NCBI RefSeq assembly: GCF_016908315.1
Contig: NZ_JAFBDQ010000006.1
Coordinates: 1 to 64,000 of the forward strand
Reading direction: 5' to 3'
DNA from: Halanaerobacter jeridensis
GTDB lineage: Bacteria; Bacillota; Halanaerobiia; Halobacteroidales; Halobacteroidaceae
DNA: 64,000 bases
Shown here: positions 35,034 through 43,984 of the stretch, piece after piece
Layout of the letters: the number at the start of each line of letters is the position of its first letter
Position numbering within the stretch: the first letter of the stretch is position 1
The notes under the pieces: generated by a model
What the model saw: only the letters and a program-made list of their open reading frames with translations
What the model was told of the DNA's origin: nothing
Database searches by the model: none
Made by a program: the position numbers and the translations under genes

Positions 35034-35064
35034 AAAACCCCGGGGTTTTCCTGGGGTTTTTTTA
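35034..35064 (+). terminator. Terminator after ferredoxin
   Basis: Stem AAAACCCC/GGGGTTTT followed by T-run. Confidence 0.85.
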
Positions 35065-35248
35065 TTATAGAAGCTAATTTTTTAAGTTGATTTTGATTAC
35101 ATATTTTAATTGCAAAGGATAATTTAGTTCTATATTGAATATTATAAAATAAGATATAATAAATAGTTATGAATAATTGGCAAAATGTAAATAATAAAAG
35201 ATAAAGAGTAAAAAATAATCTATAAGGTTTAAATTGTGAGGTGAAATA

Positions 35249-36043
35249 ATGGAACCTACTATTGGTTTAGCTTTAGGGGCAGGATCAGCTCGAGGTCTGG
35301 CTCATATAGGTGTTTTAAAAGCTTTAGAGGAAGAAGAAATTAAAATTGATTATATAGCAGGGACTAGTGCAGGAGCGATTATTGGTGGGTTTTATGCTGC
35401 TGGGTTAGACCTGCATATGTTAGAAAGACTAGCAACTCATCTTGAGTGGGATAATTTAACTGATATAACATTACCCCGGCAGGGATTAATAGCTGGAGAT
35501 AAGATGAAAGAATTTTTTCAATTGCTGACTAAAAGAAAAGAGTTTTCTGATTTAGAATTACCCTTTGCTGCTGTAGCTACAGATATAGAAAAAGGAGAAA
35601 ATGTAGTTATTGATAGTGGAATAGTAGCAGAAGCTTTAAGAGCTAGTATGTCTGTACCAGGGGTTTTTGTACCTCATAAACTTGATGATAGATTATTGGT
35701 GGATGGAGCATTATTAAACCGCGTTCCGACAGCAGAAGCAAGAAATTTAGGGGCAGATATTGTAATTGGAGTTGAGGTTAGTCCTATAGATTCTCAGTCA
35801 CGAGATGTTAATAATATTTTTGATGTGATTCTGAATTCTATTGATATTATGCAGCAAGAATTAGCGCAAAGTAAAAGGGTGGGGGCAGATTTATTAATTG
35901 AGCCTAAGCTGAAGGGGATTGGAGCTACTGAATTAGAGCGTAGTCAAGAATGTATTGATTTAGGTTATCAAGCAACTCAAAAGAATATCGAAAAAATAAA
36001 AAAGTTAAGAGCTAGGGGGTTAGAGAGTGAAGAAGCTAATTAA
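35249..36043 (+). CDS. Patatin-like phospholipase (RssA/YchK type)
   Basis: 264 residues. Oxyanion loop GLALGAGSARGLAHIGVL, nucleophile in GTSAGAIIG, and catalytic Asp in VDGALLNRVP make the Ser-Asp dyad. No signal peptide or membrane helix. Probably a cytoplasmic lipid acyl hydrolase; the substrate is unknown. Overlaps the next gene by 17 bases, so the two are translated together. Confidence 0.85.
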   Translation: MEPTIGLALGAGSARGLAHIGVLKALEEEEIKIDYIAGTSAGAIIGGFYAAGLDLHMLERLATHLEWDNLTDITLPRQGLIAGDKMKEFFQLLTKRKEFSDLELPFAAVATDIEKGENVVIDSGIVAEALRASMSVPGVFVPHKLDDRLLVDGALLNRVPTAEARNLGADIVIGVEVSPIDSQSRDVNNIFDVILNSIDIMQQELAQSKRVGADLLIEPKLKGIGATELERSQECIDLGYQATQKNIEKIKKLRARGLESEEAN

Positions 36044-37028
36044 AAATAATCAGTTTACTGTCGCATTAGTTATTATTCTTGTATTAGCAGGAATTTTGTT
36101 TTTATATCCTATAAATTATTATCTTGTTTCACCAGGAATTGCAAAAGATATTTCTCCAATGATAAATATTGAAGCTCAATCTTATGATACTGCAGGACAA
36201 ATTATGTTAACTACTGTCTCCATGAAGCGTGCTAATATAGTTGATTATTTATGGGTCAAGATCTTTAATCCAGAATTATATGAACTGCAGTCTATGGATT
36301 TTTTACCTGAAGATGTTAAATTAGAAGAATACTTTGATTTAATGAAAGAAATGATGACAGAGAGTCAATTGAAAGCTCAAGCTGTAGCCTTAGAGCAAGT
36401 AGGTTATCAACCACAAATAACGGGACAAGGAGTAGAAATAATTCAAGTTTTAGAAAAGAGTAATGGTTATGGACGTTTGCAAGAAGGAGATATTATTGTA
36501 GAAGTAGATGGAGCTAAAGTACAACTGTTGACTGAAACTGTGAACAAGATTAAAGATAGAAAGCTAGGAGATAAAGTAGAAATTACAATCAAGCGGGATA
36601 AAAAGAAAAAAACTTTTTCAATTAAGACTAAAGCGCTTAAGAAAAATAGCAAAGAGCCTTCAATTGGAGTTTTGATTTCTCCTTATAAGCGAAAATATAA
36701 TTTTCCAATTAAGATTGAAATTGATGCTGGGCAGATTGGCGGTCCTTCAGCAGGCAGCATGTTTGCTTTAAGTATTTATAATTATTTGACTAAAAAAGAT
36801 ATTACTAACGGCAATAAAATTGCTGGGACAGGAACAATTAATTTAGAAGGAGAAATTTCTAAGATTGATGGTATTAAGCAAAAAATTGCTGCTGCTAAAG
36901 AGGAAGGAGCAGAGTTGTTTTTTGTCCCTGCTGGTAATTGGGAATTGGCCCAAGAGATGAAAAATCATGGGGTTAAATTAGTTAAAGTAGAAAAATTCAG
37001 TGATATAATTAATTATCTAAAAAATTAA
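36027..37028 (+). CDS. Membrane-anchored PDZ/Lon-type serine protease (SepM/YlbL family)
   Basis: 333 residues. One N-terminal helix (FTVALVIILVLAGILFLY), a PDZ domain around 125-200 (GYGRLQEGDIIVEVDGAKV), and a Lon-type S16 domain whose Ser is in GQIGGPSAGSMFAL and Lys in EISKIDGIKQKIAAAK. Relatives cleave small secreted peptides or help in sporulation and envelope quality control. GTG 36027 overlaps the patatin gene. Convergent with tmcAL. Confidence 0.87.
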   Translation: MKKLIKNNQFTVALVIILVLAGILFLYPINYYLVSPGIAKDISPMINIEAQSYDTAGQIMLTTVSMKRANIVDYLWVKIFNPELYELQSMDFLPEDVKLEEYFDLMKEMMTESQLKAQAVALEQVGYQPQITGQGVEIIQVLEKSNGYGRLQEGDIIVEVDGAKVQLLTETVNKIKDRKLGDKVEITIKRDKKKKTFSIKTKALKKNSKEPSIGVLISPYKRKYNFPIKIEIDAGQIGGPSAGSMFALSIYNYLTKKDITNGNKIAGTGTINLEGEISKIDGIKQKIAAAKEEGAELFFVPAGNWELAQEMKNHGVKLVKVEKFSDIINYLKN

Positions 37029-38314
37029 GCTTTAATAATTGGAGCTTGTTTATAATCTGAATTACCTGGCTTCCACTTATGATTTGGGTAAGCTAAATTA
37101 TAAATATTAGTAGCTTGTACATCAAAACTCAACATTTTTTGTAATAAGTTTTGAGGTTGGTAATTACTCTTAAAATGATTAGCAACACGGGAGATCAACG
37201 GTAGGTCTCCTTGTGATTTTATTTTATGTAGTAATTCTTTTCCTTGCTGGTTAAAACCTAATATTCTAAAATAAAGTGGCCCACCGGCTTGGTCAAATTC
37301 TCTTAAGGAATTTTCTTTTAAGTTCAGTAAAATTTGGGCTAAGATTCTTTGGATTCGTGTTTGAGTAAAACGTTTGGTTTTTATTTTATTTATTAGCTCT
37401 ACCCACGAAGAGGAATTAAGAGCCGCGTCTTTGATGCGATTTTCTAGGCCCCCTCTAACATCTTCATAGTTTTTAAATTTAGCCCGCGAATTTCGTCTTA
37501 AAATAGCTAATAATGGATTTGATAAATCTTGAGGATAAATAGGTCCTCGTCCGGCCGTGAATTCTTTTTCTAAAATGTTTACTGTTGTTGCTGGCATAGT
37601 TTCTTGTAGTTGATCAGTGATTAAAGGATCATTGTTTTCTTGATATTTTTTAATTTGTTTGCGAATTGCTGTAGCACTAGAGACTTGTTCTAAATGTTGA
37701 GTATTGTAATCTGCTCCTTGACGTTGAATAGTAAGCGGTTTAATGGAACTATTGAGCTTAGTTAGGGCTTTGATATATTCGATGCCTAAAATATTATTAG
37801 AATTATGGAGTATTTCTGCAATTTGATGTTGTGAAAGATCAATTTCTGTGTTTTGTTTCTGTAGATATTCTCCAACAGCTGCAGCCCTTGCTTGAGGATA
37901 AGAAAGATTAGATTCTAATTTCTTTTGGATTAGTTCACTTAATTGAGGGGGTTCTTGAGCTAATAATTGTCCTAAGAACTGTAATGGTTGAATTTTTCCA
38001 CTTTCACTGCCAAAGCAGAGTGAATCAACTATATTTGTAGCATCTAATAATTTTACACTACCAAAAGCAAAGTGTTCTGCACTACGTATAGAATAGCTGA
38101 TTGGAAGTTGAATTACCAAATTTACTCCTTGCTCTAAAGCCATTTCTGTACGTGCCCATTGATTAATTAAAGCAGGGGTGCCTCGCTGTAAAAAAGAACC
38201 GCTCATAATACAGATTGAAGCATCAGCCCCGCTTTCAGCTATAGATTCTTGAAGATGGATTTGATGGCCATTATGAAATGGATTATATTCTGTAATGATA
38301 CCTAAAATTTTCAT
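37025..38314 (-). CDS. tmcAL: tRNA(Met) cytidine acetate ligase
   Basis: 429 residues (YlbM family). The N-terminal nucleotidyltransferase motif GIITEYNPFHNGHQIHL binds ATP; family members activate acetate and acetylate C34 of elongator tRNA-Met. ATG 38314 follows AAGGAG. Overlaps the 3' end of the protease gene by four bases on the other strand. Confidence 0.88.
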   Translation of the reverse strand: MKILGIITEYNPFHNGHQIHLQESIAESGADASICIMSGSFLQRGTPALINQWARTEMALEQGVNLVIQLPISYSIRSAEHFAFGSVKLLDATNIVDSLCFGSESGKIQPLQFLGQLLAQEPPQLSELIQKKLESNLSYPQARAAAVGEYLQKQNTEIDLSQHQIAEILHNSNNILGIEYIKALTKLNSSIKPLTIQRQGADYNTQHLEQVSSATAIRKQIKKYQENNDPLITDQLQETMPATTVNILEKEFTAGRGPIYPQDLSNPLLAILRRNSRAKFKNYEDVRGGLENRIKDAALNSSSWVELINKIKTKRFTQTRIQRILAQILLNLKENSLREFDQAGGPLYFRILGFNQQGKELLHKIKSQGDLPLISRVANHFKSNYQPQNLLQKMLSFDVQATNIYNLAYPNHKWKPGNSDYKQAPIIKA

Positions 38315-38334
38315 AGAAAAAACTCCTTTTTAAA

Positions 38335-38428
38335 ACAGTTATGAGTAATCAGTGGTCAGTAAATAGTAATGAGTAAATAGAAAAAAACTACTTTATTTGT
38401 TACTCTTCACTATTTACTAGTTACTGTG
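38335..38428. repeat. AGTAA-rich inverted-repeat element, short copy
   Basis: Left arm CAGTAAATAGTAATGAGTAA and right arm TTACTCTTCACTATTTACTA pair over about 17 of 20 positions and can form a hairpin. The same AGTAA/TTACT vocabulary ends the elements at 48,874 and 60,203. No ORF. Confidence 0.6.
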
Positions 38429-38752
38429 TATTATTGTATCTAATTATGAGTTAAATATCAATTGACATATATTTGATTTAATTAGTAAAGAATAGTTGGT
38501 GGGCAGGTATAAAATAAATAATTGTCAGACAGTTGTTAATCTTTTGATTTATTAAATGATTTAAACTTTAAAAAATCCTAAATTATTTGATGAAATAACA
38601 AGGAGATTAACATGTTTATCTAGTATTTCATATGTTGGGTATGATTAAATATGGTTGTTAGTTATTGGCAATGAATTTCATGCAGAAAATCATTGGGGGT
38701 TAAAAGCTAGTAAAATTTTATAAGATGTTATAAAAAATAAGGGGGACAATTT
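38429..38752. other. Intergenic gap before pta
   Basis: AT-rich. A TTGACA at 38462 lacks a good -10 at the right distance. No ORF, hairpin terminator or conserved leader recognised. The pta ribosome site AAGGGGG is at its end. Confidence 0.4.
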
Positions 38753-39751
38753 ATGAGTTTTATCAAGAACATTCATCAACAAGCTAAATCGGACAAACAG
38801 AAAATTGTATTGCCAGAAGGTACGGAATTAAGAACGATTAAAGCAGCACCATTAATTTTAGAGAAAGGGATAGCAGATGTTGTATTGCTAGGAGAAGAAA
38901 AAGAAATTAGAGAAATATCATTAGAACATGGTGTTGATTTAGATGGGGCAGAAATTATTAATCCAGTTGAATCTGATAAGTTAGAGGAATATGGAGAGAC
39001 TTATTATGAATTAAGAAAACATAGGGATATTACTGAGGAAGAAGCATTAGAGCAAGTTAAAGACCCGCTTTATTTTGCTTCGATGATGGTTGAAAAAGGT
39101 GAAGCAGATGGTAAAGTTGCTGGAGCAGAAAATGCAACGGGAAATGTACTTAAAGCAGCAATTAAAATTATTGGTACTAAAGAAGGAATTTCGGTTATTT
39201 CAGGTGCTTTGGTGATGATTGTTGGCGATAAAGATTATGGGGAAGATGGAGTTTTAGTCTTTGGAGACTGTGCTGTTAATCCTAACCCTGATGCTGAGCA
39301 ATTAGCTGAAATTGCTGTATCTTCAGCTCAGACTGCAAATAATTTAACTAAAATTGATCCTAAAGTTGCTATGTTATCCTTCTCTACAAATGGTAGTGCG
39401 CAGCATGAATCAGTGGATAAGGTAGTAGATGCTATTGCTAAAGCTAAAGAATTAGATCCAGAGTTAGAAATTGATGGGGAAATGCAGGCTGATGCTGCTC
39501 TAGTACCTAAAGTAGCTAAAACAAAATATCCTGAAAGTGAAATTGCAGGTGAAGCTAATGTATTAGTTTTCCCTAATTTAGAAGCTGCAAATATTGGTTA
39601 TAAATTAGTACAACGTTTAGCTCATGCTGAAGCAATTGGCCCTATTTTACAAGGGATTGCTAAGCCAGTTAATGATCTATCAAGAGGGTGTAATGTGCAA
39701 GATATCGTTAATGTAGCTGCAATTACAGCAGTACAAGCTCAAAATTGTTAA
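38753..39751 (+). CDS. pta: Phosphate acetyltransferase
   Basis: 332 residues, the short single-domain Pta (KIVLPEGTELRTIKAAPLIL at the start; AGANATG-type loop KVAGAENATGNVLKA; DGEMQADAALVP). It interconverts acetyl-CoA and acetyl phosphate. Followed 55 bp later by ackA, so the pair makes ATP by acetate fermentation. Confidence 0.94.
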   Translation: MSFIKNIHQQAKSDKQKIVLPEGTELRTIKAAPLILEKGIADVVLLGEEKEIREISLEHGVDLDGAEIINPVESDKLEEYGETYYELRKHRDITEEEALEQVKDPLYFASMMVEKGEADGKVAGAENATGNVLKAAIKIIGTKEGISVISGALVMIVGDKDYGEDGVLVFGDCAVNPNPDAEQLAEIAVSSAQTANNLTKIDPKVAMLSFSTNGSAQHESVDKVVDAIAKAKELDPELEIDGEMQADAALVPKVAKTKYPESEIAGEANVLVFPNLEAANIGYKLVQRLAHAEAIGPILQGIAKPVNDLSRGCNVQDIVNVAAITAVQAQNC

Positions 39752-39806
39752 ATATTTGGAGAGGAAAAATAAATTAAAATTGTCAATAATATAAGGAGGA
39801 GTTTCA

Positions 39807-41000
39807 ATGAAAGTTTTAGTAATTAATAGCGGTAGTTCTTCAATTAAATATCAATTAATTAATATGGAAAATGAATCTGTGTTGGCTAAAGGTTTAGTAG
39901 AACGAATTGGAATTGAGGGTTCAAGATTAGAACAAGAAGTTGCTGGTGAAGAGTTTGAAATTGAAGAAGAAATTGCTGACCATGAAGTAGGAATGGAATT
40001 AGTAATTAATACTTTAACGGATGATGATAAAGGTGTTATTTCTGATGTAGATGAAATTAATGCTGTTGGTCATAGAGTTGTTCACGGTGGCGAATATTTT
40101 GATTCTTCTGTAATTGTAGATGAAGATGTGAAAGAAAAGATTAAAGAAAGCTCTAATTTGGCCCCGTTACATAATCCAGCGAACTTAATGGGGGTTGAGG
40201 TTTGTGAGGAATTGATTCCTGAAGCACCACAAGTAGTTACTTTTGATACTGCTTTTCATCAGTCTATTCCTGAACAAGCTTATATGTATGCTTTACCTTA
40301 TGAATATTATGAAGATTATAGTGTACGGCGTTATGGATTCCATGGAACATCTCATAAATTTGTAGCTCAAAGAACTGCTGAAGAGATGGGCGAAGATATT
40401 GAAGACTTAAAGATTATTACTTGTCATTTAGGTAATGGTGCTAGTGTTGCTGCTGTTAAAAATGGTAAGTCTTATGATACAAGCATGGGCTTGACTCCAT
40501 TAGAAGGTTTAATGATGGGGACTAGATGTGGAGACCTTGACCCAGCAGCAGTACCATTTATTATGGAAAAAGAAGATTTATCGCCACAAGAGATGGATGA
40601 AGTTATGAATAACAAAAGTGGATTTTTAGGAGTTTCTGGTATTAGTAGTGATACTAGAGATATCGAAGAAGCTGCTGAAGAAGGTAATGAAAGAGCTCAG
40701 TTAGCTTTAGATATGTTTGCTTATCGCGTTAGAAAGTATATTGGGTCTTATGCTGCTGCTATGAATGGTGTAGATGCAGTTGTCTTTACAGCTGGTATTG
40801 GAGAAAATGCAATTGCTATGAGAGAAGATATTTGCGCAGATTTAGATTACTTAGGAATTGAAATAGATGAGGATAAGAATGATGTACGTGGTGAAACACA
40901 AGAGATTAGTTCTGATGGTGCTGAGGTTAAAGTATTTACAATTCCAACGAATGAAGAATTGGTAATTGCAAGAGATACTAAAGAATTAGTTGCTGAATAA
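39807..41000 (+). CDS. ackA: Acetate kinase
   Basis: 397 residues. [14 protein letters not shown] at the start, [19 protein letters not shown] and FTAGIGENA are acetate/propionate kinase signatures. It makes ATP and acetate from acetyl phosphate. ATG 39807 follows AAGGAGGAG. Forms an operon with pta. Confidence 0.95.
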   Translation: MKVLVINSGSSSIKYQLINMENESVLAKGLVERIGIEGSRLEQEVAGEEFEIEEEIADHEVGMELVINTLTDDDKGVISDVDEINAVGHRVVHGGEYFDSSVIVDEDVKEKIKESSNLAPLHNPANLMGVEVCEELIPEAPQVVTFDTAFHQSIPEQAYMYALPYEYYEDYSVRRYGFHGTSHKFVAQRTAEEMGEDIEDLKIITCHLGNGASVAAVKNGKSYDTSMGLTPLEGLMMGTRCGDLDPAAVPFIMEKEDLSPQEMDEVMNNKSGFLGVSGISSDTRDIEEAAEEGNERAQLALDMFAYRVRKYIGSYAAAMNGVDAVVFTAGIGENAIAMREDICADLDYLGIEIDEDKNDVRGETQEISSDGAEVKVFTIPTNEELVIARDTKELVAE

Positions 41001-41003
41001 CCC

Positions 41004-41033
41004 TTGACAAAATTATTTAAGTTGTATTATAAT
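41004..41033 (+). promoter_or_regulatory. Promoter of yceD-rpmF
   Basis: TTGACA (41004-41009), 18-bp spacer, TATAAT (41028-41033). A small GAGAT/ATCTC hairpin lies in the leader before yceD. Confidence 0.72.
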
Positions 41034-41101
41034 TAAAACGCTGTGTTTAGTTTGATTGAGATCCTTGCAGCTTAATCTCGGGTTTTAAGAAGGTGATTAA
41101 G

Positions 41102-41575
41102 ATGAAGATAGATGTAGAAGAAATTAAAGAAACTCTAGGTGCAATTAAGCAGGTTGATTTGACGATCCCATTTTTTGACCAAGAAATTCAAGGTCGAGAA
41201 GTGATGTTTATTGATGATATTAGACTAGTTGGACGTGTGATTAATGCTGAAGATGAATTTGTGGTGACTGCTAAAGCTGATCTTAGAATTAAGGTGCCGT
41301 GTAGTCGCTGCTTAGAGAAATTTGAAATGCCGCTTCATTTTGAATATGAGGCTGAGTTTGATAAGGCTGAAGTCGAACATGATGAACTTGATTTAGAGGA
41401 GTCATGGTTAGACCATATTACATTAGCTATTCCAATGAAGACGGTGTGTGATGAAGACTGTCAAGGTTTATGTCCTAATTGTGGGACTAATTTAAATGAA
41501 GATAGTTGTGATTGCATGATGCACGAGGTTGACCCTCGTTTAGCTAAGTTAGGACAACTATTAGATAAAGAGTAA
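41102..41575 (+). CDS. yceD: YceD/DUF177 family protein
   Basis: 157 residues from ATG 41102 (AAGGTG upstream). Four Cys pairs up as CSRC and CDEDCQGLCPNC in the DUF177 pattern. Members are co-transcribed with rpmF in most bacteria and are linked to 23S rRNA accumulation. The context here, directly before rpmF, is exactly that. Confidence 0.88.
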   Translation: MKIDVEEIKETLGAIKQVDLTIPFFDQEIQGREVMFIDDIRLVGRVINAEDEFVVTAKADLRIKVPCSRCLEKFEMPLHFEYEAEFDKAEVEHDELDLEESWLDHITLAIPMKTVCDEDCQGLCPNCGTNLNEDSCDCMMHEVDPRLAKLGQLLDKE

Positions 41576-41610
41576 TTAGTTTTAATGTGAACTAAGGAGG
41601 TGTATTAGAG

Positions 41611-41778
41611 ATGGCAGTACCAAAGAGAAGAACTTCTAAAACAAGAAAAAGAAAGCGAAGAACTCATAAAAATTTAACTCCACCTAATTTATCTGAATGT
41701 CCTCATTGTCATGAGATGAAAAAGTCTCATCAGGTTTGTCCTGAGTGTGGACATTACAAAGGGAGAAAAGTAAAATAG
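41611..41778 (+). CDS. rpmF: 50S ribosomal protein L32
   Basis: 55 residues: [20 protein letters not shown] at the start, then a zinc-ribbon CPHC...CPEC. ATG 41611 follows AAGGAGGTG. A strong terminator follows, so yceD-rpmF is a complete unit and not joined to plsX as in many genomes. Confidence 0.95.
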   Translation: MAVPKRRTSKTRKRKRRTHKNLTPPNLSECPHCHEMKKSHQVCPECGHYKGRKVK

Positions 41779-41788
41779 TGAGGCTATT

Positions 41789-41823
41789 AAAAGCAAGGCA
41801 GTTTACTGTCTTGCTTTTTTCTT
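41789..41823 (+). terminator. Terminator after rpmF
   Basis: Stem AAAAGCAAG-CAGT/ACTG-CTTGCTTTT, followed by T-run. Confidence 0.88.
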
Positions 41824-41877
41824 TGCTATAAAAGAATGTGAATTTGTTTAACGATAAATAAAAAATGTCGATAAAAA

Positions 41878-41906
41878 TTGAAAGAAGTAATTTTTCGTCA
41901 TATAAT
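41878..41906 (+). promoter_or_regulatory. Promoter of the orphan sensor pair
   Basis: TTGAAA (41878-41883), 17-bp spacer, TATAAT (41901-41906). The start would be near 41913, which argues against ATG 41915 and for GTG 41930 as the first codon. Confidence 0.65.
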
Positions 41907-41929
41907 ATAATTGGATGGGGGTAGTTGAA

Positions 41930-42388
41930 GTGTTAGTAGATATGATATTTGGAATGTTTGCTATGTCGCTAAATTTTTATGTAGGATTGAAATTGTATAG
42001 AATTAATTTTGATAAACATAAATTCATCAAGTTGATTGCTTTATCAGTAGTAATAATTGCTGGAGTGAGAGTGTTTGTGTCTACTATTTTGCTGCAGACA
42101 GTATTAGGGGTTACAATTTTAATTTTAGGGCTGAGATATTATTTCAAGAAAAGTTGGTTTAGCAGTATTATTCCAATAGTGACAGTTTATTCAATTATTT
42201 TTATGATGGAAATTATAAGTATAGATTTAATAACATACATAACTGGGGTGCCTTTTAAAGAGGTAGCTCACAATAAAAATTTTGTGTTTTATTTATATGG
42301 TCTGGGTATAAAATCACCGATATTGATAATGGCGTTAGTGCTTTATTATACAGATTTTTATATTGCTGATTTAAGACAAGTTGAGTAG
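41930..42388 (+). CDS. Polytopic membrane protein, possibly the sensor part of a split histidine kinase
   Basis: 152 residues with about five membrane helices (LIALSVVIIAGVRVFVSTILL; TVLGVTILILGLRYYF; SSIIPIVTVYSIIFMMEI). The pattern resembles the N-terminal half of AgrC-like sensor kinases. GTG 41930 follows TGGGGGTA with seven bases between. A kinase gene starts 12 bp after the stop, so the two may form one receptor. I cannot name its family. Confidence 0.55.
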   Translation: MLVDMIFGMFAMSLNFYVGLKLYRINFDKHKFIKLIALSVVIIAGVRVFVSTILLQTVLGVTILILGLRYYFKKSWFSSIIPIVTVYSIIFMMEIISIDLITYITGVPFKEVAHNKNFVFYLYGLGIKSPILIMALVLYYTDFYIADLRQVE

Positions 42389-42400
42389 AAAGGAGTCGAT

Positions 42401-43237
42401 ATGAAATCCGAAGAAGAAATTGAAAAAATAAAGCGTGTGATAGTTGTAACTTTGCTGCAATCATTTTCTCTGATATATGTATTGTCAATTAATAATTTGG
42501 GGACAGATATGATTCCCTTCTATGGCTTAGTATTAGATGTTATTATTGTTTGTAACATAGTTGCTTCTGTGTACAATCTTTATTTTTTAAAAGATTTTGA
42601 TCAGTTATTGAATAAATTCTTATCTTATCAAATTATTAAAACTAAAGCAGAAGAACAACAAAAATTTATTGAACAATTGAGGTCACAGCGCCATGATTTT
42701 ATCAATCAACTGCAGACAATTGCTATGATGGCTCAAATGGGTAAGATTGATCAAATTGTGGATTATGTGCAGGAAACAGGGGCAGAAATAAGTAATTTAG
42801 AACAGGGTGATTATAAGATATCTACTTTAGAATTGATTGTAGAACAAAAGAAACAGAAGGCAGGAAGATTAGGGGTTGATTTGAGTTATCAGATTGAGAA
42901 AGGTTTTAATATAAAAAAGTTGAGTACTAATCAATTATTTAGATTATTCTATAATTTAATTGATAATGCATTAGAAGCTGCTACTCACGATGAGGAACCT
43001 CAAGTGAAGGTTGAAGGCGTTAAAGAAGATGATGACTATGTAGTTTCTGTTTATAACAATGGTTCATTTATAGAGGCAGAATTAAAAGAAAAGATTAAGC
43101 AGCCTGGTCAGTCTACTAAAGGTGAAGATAGAGGTTATGGGGTTTACATAATTAAATCTTTAATTGATAAAGCTAATGGTAGCTTAGAAATTATCTCTAA
43201 TGAAGATTATGGCACAGAATTCATTTGTCGGCTCTGA
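42401..43237 (+). CDS. GHKL sensor kinase, AgrC/Spo0B-like
   Basis: 278 residues. Two membrane helices near the N-terminus, then a dimerisation helix with the phospho-acceptor box RSQRHDFINQLQTIA and a GHKL ATPase domain (NLIDNALEAA; GYGVYIIKSLIDKANGSLEI). No response regulator is next to it. It sits with a membrane partner between rpmF and the FapR regulon, so a link to membrane or lipid state is possible but unproven. Confidence 0.75.
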   Translation: MKSEEEIEKIKRVIVVTLLQSFSLIYVLSINNLGTDMIPFYGLVLDVIIVCNIVASVYNLYFLKDFDQLLNKFLSYQIIKTKAEEQQKFIEQLRSQRHDFINQLQTIAMMAQMGKIDQIVDYVQETGAEISNLEQGDYKISTLELIVEQKKQKAGRLGVDLSYQIEKGFNIKKLSTNQLFRLFYNLIDNALEAATHDEEPQVKVEGVKEDDDYVVSVYNNGSFIEAELKEKIKQPGQSTKGEDRGYGVYIIKSLIDKANGSLEIISNEDYGTEFICRL

Positions 43238-43316
43238 AACTATTAATTTCTAATTAAACTTAATAGTGGTCTAACTTTGTTATATAATTCTTTAGCTGGA
43301 ATTTTGCTTCTTTCTC

Positions 43317-43345
43317 TTGAAATTTAGGTTGAGATTATGTATAAT
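43317..43345 (+). promoter_or_regulatory. Promoter of fapR-plsX-fabH-fabK
   Basis: TTGAAA (43317-43322), 17-bp spacer, TATAAT (43340-43345); predicted start near 43352. Confidence 0.72.
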
Positions 43346-43359
43346 AATAGTGGTTTAAA

Positions 43360-43376
43360 TTAGTACCAGGTATTAA
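43360..43376 (+). promoter_or_regulatory. FapR operator at the fapR promoter
   Basis: TTAGTACCAGGTATTAA, an inverted repeat with a five-base centre. It matches the known Bacillus FapR box TTAGTA-N5-TACTAA at 11 of 12 half-site positions. It lies just downstream of the predicted start, the usual place for FapR repression. Confidence 0.8.
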
Positions 43377-43401
43377 TCGAGAATGAGAACGGGTGATAAT
43401 A

Positions 43402-43983
43402 ATGAAAAATTTAAATAAAGAAGAACGGCAGGAAAAATTAGCTCAACTCTTAGCTGATGATCCTTTTTTAACTGATAAAAAGTTAGCAGACAAATTCGGA
43501 GTTAGTATTCAAACAATTCGTTTAGATAGAAGAGAATTGGAAATACCTGAAGCTAGAAAACGGATTAAGTCTGTAGCACGTCAAACTTATTCTAAAGTGA
43601 AGTCAGTACAGAGTAGAGAAATAATTGGTGAACTGGTAGAGATAGAGTTGAATAAATTTGGTTCATCAGTTTTAGAAACAACGGCAGATATGGTGTTAGA
43701 AAAAGCGGAAATTGTAAGGGGACATCATATTTTTGCTCAGGCTAATTCATTAGCAGTAGCAATTATAGATACCGATGTAGCAGTAACTGGTTCGGCTAAT
43801 ATTCGTTATCAACAGCCAGTTAGTCTTGGAGAACGATTGCTTGCTACAGCTGAAGTTCAATCTATAGAAGATAATAAGTTTACGATAGAAGTAACAACTA
43901 AGGTTAATGATAAAATGATTTTCCAAGGAGAATTCGTTGTTTTTGCACTTGAAGAAGAGGAAATTAGAGAGGGAGGCAGATAA
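43402..43983 (+). CDS. fapR: Fatty acid and phospholipid biosynthesis repressor FapR
   Basis: 193 residues from ATG 43402. The N-terminal HTH (TDKKLADKFGVSIQTIRLDRREL) is joined to a hotdog-fold domain (HHIFAQANSLAVAIIDTDVAVTGSANIRYQQPV) that senses malonyl-CoA or malonyl-ACP. In Bacillus, malonyl-CoA releases FapR from DNA and turns on fab and pls genes. Here it heads the operon with plsX, fabH and fabK, and its own promoter holds a FapR box. Confidence 0.92.
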   Translation: MKNLNKEERQEKLAQLLADDPFLTDKKLADKFGVSIQTIRLDRRELEIPEARKRIKSVARQTYSKVKSVQSREIIGELVEIELNKFGSSVLETTADMVLEKAEIVRGHHIFAQANSLAVAIIDTDVAVTGSANIRYQQPVSLGERLLATAEVQSIEDNKFTIEVTTKVNDKMIFQGEFVVFALEEEEIREGGR

Positions 43984-43984
43984 A

